Source: an uncultured Vampirovibrio sp. (GTDB lineage Bacteria > Cyanobacteriota > Vampirovibrionia > Gastranaerophilales > Gastranaerophilaceae). From it: 64,000 bases of DNA. The DNA lies in the NCBI GenBank assembly GCA_910583725.1, contig CAJTXZ010000012.1:1-64000 (forward strand), in the 5' to 3' direction. Positions within the stretch are counted from its first letter, which is position 1, and each line of letters begins with the position of its first letter. The translations under genes were made by a program, and so were the position numbers. This document shows, one piece after another, positions 9,666 to 18,541 of this stretch. The notes beneath the pieces were generated by a model. The model had not been told where the DNA came from. It saw only the letters and a list, made by a program, of their open reading frames with translations, and made no database searches.

Positions 9666-11351
9666 TTACAATTCAATCACAAGCGTAATTTCGGCTGATT
9701 TTGTGCCAAATCCGCTCTGCGGCGGCTTCATATACGATAATGTTTCCCTTACACTCTTTTTAATTATTTCATCAATCTGGCTGGATCCTGATGTTTGGGC
9801 TATTTTAAGGGATTGAATATCGCCGTTGTGTCCGAATTTAATATCAACCTTAATCAGACTGCTTTTTGCAGTTTCATTAGATAATAAGAGGTCGTTTTGC
9901 AGATTTAATTTTATATTTTTCCCGACAAGCTGGAGGAATTTTTTGTAATTCGACTTGTCTGCAAGGTTTTCAGGCACTTCCCATGAAACTTTGTTGATTG
10001 TTGCAATAATGGGCTCTCCGTTTGCTTCGCTTGCAAGGGCATAATCATTGCCTTTGCCGTAATACCCGCTTGTTGAATTATAAAAATCTTCAGGCAATCC
10101 TTCTGTTGTGCCGTCCAGCTCCCCTCCTTGTCCTTCATCAAAAGGAAGTTCGGCTCCTTCTGTGTATTCATCAGCATTTGCAATAGGATCCGGTGAAGAA
10201 CTTGAATGTCTCGTGATTGCAAAGCCTGCAATTCCGACAAGAACCAAGGCGCAAAGCGCCATTGCTATAATTTTTTTCTTTTTATTCTTAACAGGCACTA
10301 CAACATCTTCGCCGCTGCCTTCAAATTCGGGCCTGTCTCTAAAAATATAGTCTATCGTGTTTTTCTTGAATCTTTGTGCTGCCTTTTGCGCTGCGCTCAT
10401 CATTGGAGCTGCACTGTTTGAATCCTGTATGGCTTCCTGATTTAATGAGGCTTTGCTTAACATGCCTGTGACAGAATTTTTTCTTGGCAAAACAGGCATA
10501 TTGGATGGCGTACTAGACATTGTGGCGCCTTTAGAGTCTGTCGCAATCTGCTTTTTATGAAGCAGATATTTATTGTAATACTTTTCAATTGTTCTTGGAT
10601 ATGCTTTTGCATTTTTTGCGGCATTATCAAATTCTATTACATCAACAAGCTTTTTTGTGCAGGTTTCACAGGTTAAAAGATGCTGAATCAGCATCTTTTT
10701 ATAGCTTGTAGACAGTTCATTATCTATGAATCTTAAAAATAATGACATACACTCAAGATGTTTTCCGATAACTGTGGGCAAGGGCCCTGGTATCTTTATT
10801 AATTTTTTAAGGTCCTCGGCACTTCTTAGTTTGTCTTCGGGCGGATAGAAAAATTTATTGTCTTTCTTTGAAGAAATAACATCTGTCGGGTTTAAATATC
10901 CTATAATCTTTGTTTCTTTAAGCATGGCTCCTATCTGCACCACAAGATAAAAATGAGGCAGAATGTCAAGCTCAGAGTGAATTCTTGGAACCTTAATTGT
11001 TTTTTCCCTGAATACCGTGATAACGTCAATTCTGTAGTTATTATAATAAATGTCCGTTATTTTAAATTCTTCTAAGAGTCTTGGAATTTTATGAAGGCTT
11101 TTTGAAACCTGAACCTTTATTTTGCCTGCAAGAAACCAGTTAACGGCACTTGTAATTCCTATTAAATCAATCATTCCCCTTTTTCTTGCAAGGGGATGGG
11201 ACATCTTAGATGCCACCATTTTTGCATATTCATTTTGATCGTCGCTTATTTTTAATAAAGAGCCTGTATAGGTCATTTTCTCTAGTTCTCTCCCAATAAT
11301 AAGATGACACACAATTGAAATAATTTCAAATACGTTAAAAAATCGTAGCAT
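9666..11351 (-). CDS. DUF1822-like / zinc-finger / TonB-like C-terminal membrane protein
   Basis: 561 residues with an unusual domain order. About 30-170 resembles the DUF1822 domain known from cyanobacteria (KIKVQVSKSLHKIP ... LVVQIGAM ... IIGYLNP). About 220-236 has an anti-sigma-type zinc-finger signature HLLTCETC (His224, Cys228, Cys231). A single membrane segment lies at 361-379 after a Lys-rich stretch, followed by an acidic linker and a TonB-like C-terminal domain (about 480-561, GDIQSLKIAQTSGS ... ITLVIEL). The topology suggests a cytoplasmic sensor or scaffold with an extracytoplasmic TonB-like tail. ATG at 11351; a second ATG at residue 26 (MTYTGS) is possible. Function unknown. Confidence 0.75.
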   Translation of the reverse strand: MLRFFNVFEIISIVCHLIIGRELEKMTYTGSLLKISDDQNEYAKMVASKMSHPLARKRGMIDLIGITSAVNWFLAGKIKVQVSKSLHKIPRLLEEFKITDIYYNNYRIDVITVFREKTIKVPRIHSELDILPHFYLVVQIGAMLKETKIIGYLNPTDVISSKKDNKFFYPPEDKLRSAEDLKKLIKIPGPLPTVIGKHLECMSLFLRFIDNELSTSYKKMLIQHLLTCETCTKKLVDVIEFDNAAKNAKAYPRTIEKYYNKYLLHKKQIATDSKGATMSSTPSNMPVLPRKNSVTGMLSKASLNQEAIQDSNSAAPMMSAAQKAAQRFKKNTIDYIFRDRPEFEGSGEDVVVPVKNKKKKIIAMALCALVLVGIAGFAITRHSSSSPDPIANADEYTEGAELPFDEGQGGELDGTTEGLPEDFYNSTSGYYGKGNDYALASEANGEPIIATINKVSWEVPENLADKSNYKKFLQLVGKNIKLNLQNDLLLSNETAKSSLIKVDIKFGHNGDIQSLKIAQTSGSSQIDEIIKKSVRETLSYMKPPQSGFGTKSAEITLVIEL

Positions 11352-11473
11352 GATTTAATATAACTTAATATTTGGTCATTTTTTAGCAATAAATCTTATT
11401 TTGGTGTTTAATAATATATACATCCAGCATATAGCCGGCGGAATTATATTTTTAAACAGAAAAGAGCAAAATT

Positions 11474-12208
11474 TTGAACATCTCAAAAATTCAAGGCGTA
11501 GGAGCAGGCATTGGTAAAAAATTAGCAGGCGCAGTCAAAAAAGCAGCAGACTTAATAAGAGCAGATAAGGCAATATCAAACAACACCATACCATATAAGG
11601 CAGCTGCTAGACATGCTGAAAAGAATGATAAAATCAGCTATAAATTTTTGGATAAAAACATAACACCCTTTTATTCAGACACTGTTGTAAACAAAGGAGC
11701 TAAACACTATAACAGAGTTTCACCTAAAGAAGCAGAAGCGCCGAAAGGCGGTGTATCATTTTTCTCTATTATTGAGGGCGGAATTAAGGATGAACCTCAA
11801 AAGCCCATAAAACCGAAGTTTGTTGTAATAAGGCCTGAAGAAAAGATGCAAAGAATAAAAACCACCTGGATTGAAAATACAAGCATGGATATAGCGGAAT
11901 TTATGGCTTTTGGAGTTGATAAAAATTTTAATTTTGAGCCGGTTTTTAATCATTTAAATGCAACGCTAGGTGTACCTTTGTTTGACTGCAGTAATGTGGA
12001 AAAAATCGTAGTTTCACCCGATGCTACAAAAATGACATTTATTACGCAAAATGGTGTAAATGCAAGTATGGATTTTAAAACAGGCGGGCGCTATATAACT
12101 TCCGTTACAAAAGAAGGCTTAAGCATTCCTGTTGTAAACGACAAAAAAGGGCTAATGCTTGATGATGTCTTTGATGACAACTTTACGGATACAATATTAC
12201 AAATGTAA
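11474..12208 (+). CDS. Hypothetical protein, 244 residues
   Basis: A TTG at 11474 is the only start that keeps the full conserved-looking frame; the ribosome site is weak. The N-terminus (MNISKIQGVGAGIGKKLAGAV) is small-residue and Lys rich, the middle is basic, and the end is acidic (LDDVFDDNFTDTILQM). No signal peptide or known domain seen. It is followed after 40 bases by glyS on the same strand. Confidence 0.65.
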   Translation: MNISKIQGVGAGIGKKLAGAVKKAADLIRADKAISNNTIPYKAAARHAEKNDKISYKFLDKNITPFYSDTVVNKGAKHYNRVSPKEAEAPKGGVSFFSIIEGGIKDEPQKPIKPKFVVIRPEEKMQRIKTTWIENTSMDIAEFMAFGVDKNFNFEPVFNHLNATLGVPLFDCSNVEKIVVSPDATKMTFITQNGVNASMDFKTGGRYITSVTKEGLSIPVVNDKKGLMLDDVFDDNFTDTILQM

Positions 12209-12248
12209 AAAACTTTTCACATTTTCTTTTTTGTAATAGAATTGGCTT

Positions 12249-14327
12249 ATGAAAAACTTTTTATTTGAAATTTTAATACAGGAAATGCCCTATAAATTTA
12301 TAGATTCAGGGCTTGAACAGTTGAAAAATGCATTTAAGGTATTGTTTAATGGGAATAACCTTGAATATACCGATATAAAAGGCTATGCTACGCCAAGAAG
12401 GCTCGCTGTTTTAATTACAGGTCTTTCTGAAAGCCAAAAAGACGAAACAAAGGATGTAAAAGGCCCTATTCTAAAAGCTGCCATTGATAATGACGGCAAA
12501 TACACCATGGCTGCCCTTGGTTTTGCAAAGAAAAACGGCGTCAATGAAGATGAACTGTATCAAAAAGACGGCTATATTTTTGCAAAGGTAGAAAAAAAAG
12601 GCAGAAAAACCAAAGATATCCTTGAAGAAAATATTGAACATATGGTTTTAAAGCTTCAGGGGCCGCATTTTATGCGCTGGAGTAATTTTGATGAAAAATT
12701 TACTCGCCCTATAGAAAATGTCCTTGCCTTATACGGTGATGAAGTTTTAGACTTTAAAATCATAGATAAAAAAGCTTCAAATAAAACAAAAGGCCATAGA
12801 TTTTCAAAAATAAACAAAATTCAAATCACAAACCCATTGGATTATATTGAAGACCTCAAAAAAGTTAATGTTTATGCCGATATTGATGAGCGCAGGGAAT
12901 TAATCGTATCATCCGCGAATAAAATGGCGGCTGACAACGGCCTTAAAATTGAGTTTAATAAGCTTGATGATTTATTGGATGAAATTGTATATATAACAGA
13001 ATATCCAATTCCTGTGTTGTGCGAATTTAATGAAAAATACCTTGATATTCCTGACATTGTAAGCACAACGGAAATGTCAAAGAATCAAAGATATTTCCCC
13101 CTTTATGATATCAAGACAAACAAACTTTCAAATAAATTTATCACAATGGCAAATTTTGTTGGCACAGATGAAGAATCTTTCAATAACATAAAGGCTGGAA
13201 ACCAAAGGGTTGTAAGTGCGCGTCTAGAGGATGGTATATTTTTCTATAATGATGATGTAAAAACCCCGTTAATTTCAAAAGTTGAAAACCTAAAGGGAAT
13301 GACCTTCCAGAGAGATTTAGGAACATTATTTGATAAGACTGAACGAATTGTTAATATTTCAGAATATTTATGTAAAGAATTAAAACTGTCATCAGATAAA
13401 ACAGCCGATATCAAAAGGGCGGCAAATCTCTGCAAGGCAGATTTAAGTACAAAACTTGTGTTTGAATTTACTGAGCTGCAGGGCTTTATCGGTGAAAATT
13501 ATGCCCTAAAATCAGGCGAAAAAGAAAATGTAGCAACGGCGATTAAGGAACATTATTTCCCATTAAATGCAGGCTCTGAACTCCCGACATCAATTGAAGG
13601 TGAAATCGTTTCAATAGCTGATAAAATTGATACAATTTCTGCCGTATTTTTATCAACCCAAAAGGATAAAAAGAAAAAACGCCCGACAGGCTCTAATGAC
13701 CCTCTTGGGGTAAGACGTGCTGCAATAGGAATTTTAAGGATTATAACTGAATCAGGCCTTGATATTGATATTAATAATCTTATAGATTTTTCTGTTAATC
13801 AAATAGCTAAAGAATTCAGCTTGGATGTTGAAAATACTCTTAAGGCCGAACTTTCTGACTTTATAATCGAGAGACTTTTTGTAATGTTTGAGGATGAATT
13901 TGATATTGAAATCCTTGAAGCACTTAGAAAAAATTGCCCGCTTTCTAATCTTAAGACTTTTAAACAAAAATGCCAAAATCTAAAATTAGAAAAAGATACT
14001 AAAAACTTTAAAGATTTTATAGAGCAGGCAAAAAGAATTTCAAGAATAACAGAAGGCATCGACAATACTCTTTTAGAAAAGGATATAAACCCTTCAAATT
14101 TAAAAAGCAATGAAGAAAAGAACCTGTTATCAGCATATGAAGCCATAAAAAGTATTGATTCTGTTCAGGATTTTTATCCTCTAACACCTGTAATAAGTGA
14201 ATTTTTTGAAGCTGTCCTTGTTAATGACGAGAACGTTGAAGATAAAAACAACAGATTGTCTTTGCTTCTTAAATTAAGGAAAAAATTCGAATCTTTTGCA
14301 GACTTTACCAAGTTTAAAAAACAATGA
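12249..14327 (+). CDS. glyS: Glycyl-tRNA synthetase beta subunit
   Basis: 692 residues, the usual length for the beta chain of the alpha2beta2 bacterial glycyl-tRNA synthetase. The N-terminus (FEILIQEMPYKFID) and the segments TPRRLAVLITGL, KGHRF and STEMSKNQRYFPL are typical. The later region NDPLGVRRAAIGILRI and a C-terminal anticodon-binding part follow. The alpha chain (glyQ) is not in the window. Its stop overlaps the start of the glycosyltransferase by ATGA, so the two are probably co-translated. Confidence 0.95.
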   Translation: MKNFLFEILIQEMPYKFIDSGLEQLKNAFKVLFNGNNLEYTDIKGYATPRRLAVLITGLSESQKDETKDVKGPILKAAIDNDGKYTMAALGFAKKNGVNEDELYQKDGYIFAKVEKKGRKTKDILEENIEHMVLKLQGPHFMRWSNFDEKFTRPIENVLALYGDEVLDFKIIDKKASNKTKGHRFSKINKIQITNPLDYIEDLKKVNVYADIDERRELIVSSANKMAADNGLKIEFNKLDDLLDEIVYITEYPIPVLCEFNEKYLDIPDIVSTTEMSKNQRYFPLYDIKTNKLSNKFITMANFVGTDEESFNNIKAGNQRVVSARLEDGIFFYNDDVKTPLISKVENLKGMTFQRDLGTLFDKTERIVNISEYLCKELKLSSDKTADIKRAANLCKADLSTKLVFEFTELQGFIGENYALKSGEKENVATAIKEHYFPLNAGSELPTSIEGEIVSIADKIDTISAVFLSTQKDKKKKRPTGSNDPLGVRRAAIGILRIITESGLDIDINNLIDFSVNQIAKEFSLDVENTLKAELSDFIIERLFVMFEDEFDIEILEALRKNCPLSNLKTFKQKCQNLKLEKDTKNFKDFIEQAKRISRITEGIDNTLLEKDINPSNLKSNEEKNLLSAYEAIKSIDSVQDFYPLTPVISEFFEAVLVNDENVEDKNNRLSLLLKLRKKFESFADFTKFKKQ

Positions 14328-15469
14328 ATATTCTTCTTGCAACAGATTTATATCCATTATTTGAAAACGAAGTTGGAATTCCTTTAATAATAAGGGATTT
14401 TGCTCTTGGGTTTGAAAAAGAAGGCCACACTGTAAAAGTTTTTCGCCCGAATTTTATGTTAAACGTATTTATAAGGGGCAGAAAACTTTATAGAAACGGT
14501 AAATATGCTGATAAGGTTTCAGGTGTGGAAGTTTATAACAAAAATTTCCTTTTTCCGTTTAGAAAAAATAGCGTGTTAAGGGCGTACAAAAAATTTTTTA
14601 AGGATGAAAAATTTGATATCATATTGGCCCATATGCCATCAGGAATTCTCTGTGCAGATATAATATCAAAGGCGCTGAATATCCCCATGCTCTCTGCTGT
14701 GCATGCTAGCGATGTCACAGTTTTGTCTGATATAAAATATGTCCTCTTTAAAAAAAGGATGGTTGAAGCATACAAAAACGCTAAGTGTATTCTGCCAAGG
14801 TCTTTTTGGCTAAAGGATAAAATTAAAAAAATAATACCAAACCTTGAAAAGCCTTGTCAAATCATCTATTCGGGTATTCCAGCTAAAATAATAGAACAGA
14901 ATGAACAAATTGAGCCCAAAAAATTTAACCCTAAAAAGGCTAAAATCTTAACTGTTTCAAGCCTCATAAAAAGAAAAAACATTAAACCTTTGATTTTGGC
15001 CTTTAAAAAAATAAAGAAAAAATACCCGAACATTTCTCTTGAAATAATTGGCGATGGCAAATTAAGAGAAAAACTTGAAATTTTGAATGTTAAAACCAAA
15101 GCAGGTGCTAAGTTTTCAGGCAGTCTTTCAAAAGATGAAGTAATGCATAAAATGAAAGAAGCAGATATTTTTATTCTTCCTTCAAAAAATGAAACATTCG
15201 GAATGGTTTATATGGAAGCATTATCGGCAGGCATGGCTGTGTGCTGTACTAAAAATTCAGGCATAGACGGCATATTAAAAGACGGTGAGAACGGTTTTTT
15301 GATGAAGCCTGATAAAAAACATATTCAAAAGGTGCTAGAGAAAATTTTAAAACTAAAGCCTAAAGAATATGCTGAAATATCTAAAAACGCTTTTATCACG
15401 GCAAAAATGTTTTCTTATGAAAATTCAATAAAAAATTATCTGGAAAAAATTGAACTTTTTAGGCTATAA
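14324..15469 (+). CDS. Family GT4 glycosyltransferase
   Basis: 381 residues with the two-domain GT-B fold pattern. The N-terminal part has MNILLATDLYPLFENEVG and a Gly-rich substrate region; the C-terminal half has the GT4 signature EADIFILPSKNETFGMVYME (Glu-X7-Glu) and the Rossmann-like GDGKLREKLE. It transfers a sugar from a nucleotide donor to a lipid or glycan acceptor; the acceptor is unknown. No membrane segment, so likely cytoplasmic or membrane-associated. Starts inside the last codons of glyS. Confidence 0.88.
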   Translation: MNILLATDLYPLFENEVGIPLIIRDFALGFEKEGHTVKVFRPNFMLNVFIRGRKLYRNGKYADKVSGVEVYNKNFLFPFRKNSVLRAYKKFFKDEKFDIILAHMPSGILCADIISKALNIPMLSAVHASDVTVLSDIKYVLFKKRMVEAYKNAKCILPRSFWLKDKIKKIIPNLEKPCQIIYSGIPAKIIEQNEQIEPKKFNPKKAKILTVSSLIKRKNIKPLILAFKKIKKKYPNISLEIIGDGKLREKLEILNVKTKAGAKFSGSLSKDEVMHKMKEADIFILPSKNETFGMVYMEALSAGMAVCCTKNSGIDGILKDGENGFLMKPDKKHIQKVLEKILKLKPKEYAEISKNAFITAKMFSYENSIKNYLEKIELFRL

Positions 15470-15506
15470 TAAATATGCACAAAATTAGACTGATAAGGAA
15501 TATTAA

Positions 15507-16160
15507 ATGCAAGCAAGACGCGCCTCAAGAGAATTAGCACTTATAATATTTTCCCAAATTGGGAAGGACATACATAAATACAATAATGACGACTTTGGAC
15601 AGATGGTTTTAGGCTCTGTCAGAACCCTTATAAGCAACTGTCAGGACGAAGTTTCGATATTGACATCCGGGCTTTCAAACCTTAAAGAATTTGTTGATGA
15701 TTTTGAAAATAATCACCCGGAAAACCTTGCAAGGCCTATTGATGCCCATAATATACCGGTTGAAATGCCTTTAACATCAAAGATGAGGGAGGATATTAAC
15801 CTAATTATGGATGTTGCAGAAAAATCTCTTTCTGCGCTTGATGTTGCAGAATTAAGTATTTTATCCGGCCAAAGCGACGTTAGGCGCTACATTCATAAAA
15901 TAATTAAAACCTACAAAGAAAAAAATGATGAAATTGATGGTGTAATAAAAGAATTGGCCTCCGGCTGGGATATTGAAAGGCTCTTTAAAATTGATAAGGA
16001 TATTTTAAGGATTGCAATCGCAGAGCTTTTATTCATTAAAGATGCACCTGTAAAGGTAGTAATAGATGAAGCGCTTGAATTGGCCAAAAAATATTCAACA
16101 GATGAATCTCCTTCATTTATAAACGGCATTCTTGCAAAAGTGGTTGAGGTATATGTTTAA
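15507..16160 (+). CDS. nusB: Transcription antitermination factor NusB (long form)
   Basis: 217 residues, ribosome site AAGGA upstream of ATG 15507. The C-terminal 70 residues are classical NusB (DIERLFKIDKDILRIAI, KVVIDEALELAKKYS, FINGILAKV). The N-terminus MQARRASRELALIIFSQ and the insert between the first helix and the core make it about 75 residues longer than E. coli NusB; cyanobacterial NusB proteins have this size and start (family knowledge). Its 3' end overlaps ftsY. Confidence 0.92.
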   Translation: MQARRASRELALIIFSQIGKDIHKYNNDDFGQMVLGSVRTLISNCQDEVSILTSGLSNLKEFVDDFENNHPENLARPIDAHNIPVEMPLTSKMREDINLIMDVAEKSLSALDVAELSILSGQSDVRRYIHKIIKTYKEKNDEIDGVIKELASGWDIERLFKIDKDILRIAIAELLFIKDAPVKVVIDEALELAKKYSTDESPSFINGILAKVVEVYV

Positions 16161-17133
16161 TTTTTTTAAAAAAAAGCCTGAAAAAAATACATTAGACACA
16201 GCTGAAAACGAACAGATAAGCAAGGATAAAGCCCCGGCGCCCTCCCAAGGCGGTTTCAGCCTAAAAAATGCACTGTCTAAAACCTCATCATTTCTTGTAA
16301 AGAATGTTTTGGATGTGGTTTCCGGTGAAGAAATTAACGAATATGAACTTGAAGATATCGAGGCGATGCTCATCAAAGCTGATTTAGGGCTTGAGCTGTC
16401 AGGTGAAATAACCGCTGAGATTAAGAAAAAGAAAATTAAAGCATCAAACCTTAAAAGTTTTTTGAGAGAAAAGTTTCTTGAAATTCTTCATTCTGCTGGC
16501 AGTAACAAACTGCAATACGATGAAAATAAGCTCAATATCTACTTTGTAGCCGGCATAAACGGTGCAGGTAAAACTACACTCATAGGCAAATTTGCCCATA
16601 AATTGAAAAATGAAGGGAAAAAAGTGCTTTTAGCAGCAGGTGATACTTTTAGGGCAGCCGCCGAAGAACAGCTTGATATTTGGGCGCAAAGGGCGGGTGC
16701 TGATATTGTAAGAAAAGACAAGGCAGACAGTGCAAGTGTAGTTTATGAGGCGATTAAAAAAGCGCAAAGTGAAGGTTATAACGCATTAATTATTGATACG
16801 GCAGGCAGACTTCAAAATAAGTTTAACCTGATAGAAGAACTAAAAAAAATCAAGAATGTGATATCAAAAAATGCGCCTGATAGTATTGTTGAAAGCATTT
16901 TGGTTTTAGATGCAAACCTTGGCCAAAACGGCCTCAGCCAGGCTAAAGTTTTTAGTGAAGCAATAAATATTACATCTGTCGCCTTAACAAAGCTGGATGG
17001 CTCCGCAAAAGGCGGAATTATCCTTGCTGTTGCAAAGGAATACGGCCTTCCTGCAAAATTAATCGGTGTTGGTGAAAAAATCGACAATTTAAAAGATTTT
17101 AACCCGGATGAATTTATTGAAGCAATATTTTAG
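16153..17133 (+). CDS. ftsY: Signal recognition particle receptor FtsY
   Basis: 327 residues from ATG 16153 (MFNFFKKKPEKN); a TTG at 16132 would add seven residues but lacks support. A short acidic/basic A region precedes the NG GTPase. Motifs: GINGAGKTTLIGKF (G1), AAGDTFRAAAEEQL, DTAGR (G3), TKLDGSAKGG (G4) and the closing GVGEKIDNLKDFNPDEFI. It receives ribosome-SRP complexes at the membrane. The start overlaps the nusB stop by 8 bases. Confidence 0.96.
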   Translation: MFNFFKKKPEKNTLDTAENEQISKDKAPAPSQGGFSLKNALSKTSSFLVKNVLDVVSGEEINEYELEDIEAMLIKADLGLELSGEITAEIKKKKIKASNLKSFLREKFLEILHSAGSNKLQYDENKLNIYFVAGINGAGKTTLIGKFAHKLKNEGKKVLLAAGDTFRAAAEEQLDIWAQRAGADIVRKDKADSASVVYEAIKKAQSEGYNALIIDTAGRLQNKFNLIEELKKIKNVISKNAPDSIVESILVLDANLGQNGLSQAKVFSEAINITSVALTKLDGSAKGGIILAVAKEYGLPAKLIGVGEKIDNLKDFNPDEFIEAIF

Positions 17134-17363
17134 TTCTCATTATCCAATGCAAGCCTTATTTCAACTTTTACAAGGCATAAAATAAGAAAATACGCAATTT
17201 CATAAACCGGCCTTAAAAACCACCTGGAGCGCTTTTTATAAAAACCGCATTTTTGCGCAATTTCAAAAAGTTCTATATGTTTTGGGCTTAATCTGTCTAT
17301 ATCACTATCTTTAATGCCTAAAAAATTATATAAAAGCTTTGTGTTACCTTCTTTATAACTCAT
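17130..17363 (-). CDS. Small hypothetical membrane-associated protein, 77 residues
   Basis: ATG 17363 with a good ribosome site AAAGGAGC. Reads MSYKEGNTKLLYNFLGIKDS, then a basic segment KKRSRW and one hydrophobic segment IAYFLILCLVKVEI near the end. The stop overlaps the ftsY stop tail to tail by 4 bases. Family not recognised. The 220 bases upstream hold only a weak GCAGG/CCTGC inverted repeat. Confidence 0.65.
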   Translation of the reverse strand: MSYKEGNTKLLYNFLGIKDSDIDRLSPKHIELFEIAQKCGFYKKRSRWFLRPVYEIAYFLILCLVKVEIRLALDNEN

Positions 17364-17584
17364 CTTATGCTCCTTTGTTAATCTTTAAAAAAAGAGCAGG
17401 AAGTTTTTTATCCGATTGCTCCAGCCTCCCTGCCCTTACTGTCTGGAATTAAGTCTGTATTGTGTTCTATTATATGAATTTGATTATACCACTTTTAAAT
17501 CCACATTTCAATTATTTTTTGTGGAGTTAAAAGTTGTTTTGTTATTGTATCTAAAATACTACTATTAAACAAGCATGAGGAAGT

Positions 17585-17923
17585 ATGACAAAAATAGATA
17601 AGTATTTCGGCAATAATATCAAAAAATTCAGAAAAGCTAAGAAATTAAGCCAGGAACAATTGGCCGAAATGGTTGATATTGCAAGAAATACCCTGAGCAA
17701 AATAGAAAATGGCAAATGTTTTGTATCCTCTGAAACACTTGAAAAGATATCTCTTGCTTTAGGCATAGATTCATATGAACTATTCCTTTTTGACACCATT
17801 GATATGTTAGATTTTCCATACTACAAAAAGCTTATAGAAAATTTGAAGCTGGATAAAATTAAAACAAACCCAAAACTAATCAAAATCTTATATGATATAA
17901 CGAATGAATTTATTAACAAATAA
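17585..17923 (+). CDS. Xre-family transcriptional regulator (112 residues)
   Basis: Ribosome site GAGGAAG before ATG 17585. Residues 10-65 are a Cro/C1-type helix-turn-helix (FRKAKKLSQEQLAEMVDIAR, TLSKIENGK, LEKISLALGID). The C-terminal 45 residues are a short helical tail. The same layout is seen in the regulators at 23167 and 39968, suggesting a paralogous family. No adjacent target gene is obvious. Confidence 0.85.
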   Translation: MTKIDKYFGNNIKKFRKAKKLSQEQLAEMVDIARNTLSKIENGKCFVSSETLEKISLALGIDSYELFLFDTIDMLDFPYYKKLIENLKLDKIKTNPKLIKILYDITNEFINK

Positions 17924-17960
17924 TCGCACCCTTAACGTAACCCATCCTCCACATCTTTGC

Positions 17961-18000
17961 CAAAATAAAAACAAACCTGCCCTTTAAAATAAAAGGCAGG
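17961..18000 (-). terminator. Terminator of ilvB-ilvN
   Basis: Stem CCTGCCCTTT/AAAAGGCAGG with one mismatch (17976-18000). On the minus strand it is followed by TTTGTTTTTATTTT, and it lies 21 bases past the ilvN stop. Confidence 0.75.
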
Positions 18001-18021
18001 CGATGTCTTAAACTTTTATTT

Positions 18022-18528
18022 TTATGCATTCTTGATGTTTGCAAATTGATTGCCTTTTGACATGGCAATTTTTCCGCTTCTTACAAATTCTTTAACGCCA
18101 TATGGCTTTATTAATTCAACAAGCGCCTGTATTTGTTTTTCAGAGCCAACGGTTTGAATTGTGTAGGCTTTGTCTGTCACGTCTATAATCTTAGAGCCAG
18201 TCGCCTCAACAATTCTTAAAATGTCGCTTCTCTCTTCATCTTTGCAGTTTAATTTAACAAGTGCCACTTCACACTCCAGCGCCTCGCTCAGGCTTAAATC
18301 TCCAACCTTTATTACAGGAATAAGACGGTTCAATTGTTTGTTTATTTGTTCAATCGCATCGGAATCTCCGTCTGTTACGATTGTTATTCTTGAATACAGC
18401 CTGTCGACAGTCGGCGCCACAGTAAGACTTTCAATGTTGTAGCCCCTTCCTGAAAATAAGTCTACAACGCGCGATAATACGCCTGATTCATTCGTTACAA
18501 GTATTGAAATAGTATGAAAAACGCCCAT
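18022..18528 (-). CDS. ilvN: Acetolactate synthase small (regulatory) subunit
   Basis: 168 residues. The N-terminal ACT domain (HTISILVTNESGVLSRVVDLF, GYNIESLTVAPT) binds the feedback inhibitor, usually valine; the C-terminal half (ECEVALVKLNCKDEERSDIL) stabilises the catalytic subunit. Starts 13 bases after ilvB ends, so it is in one operon with it. Normal length for IlvN/IlvH. Confidence 0.95.
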   Translation of the reverse strand: MGVFHTISILVTNESGVLSRVVDLFSGRGYNIESLTVAPTVDRLYSRITIVTDGDSDAIEQINKQLNRLIPVIKVGDLSLSEALECEVALVKLNCKDEERSDILRIVEATGSKIIDVTDKAYTIQTVGSEKQIQALVELIKPYGVKEFVRSGKIAMSKGNQFANIKNA

Positions 18529-18541
18529 TTATAAAAATTCC

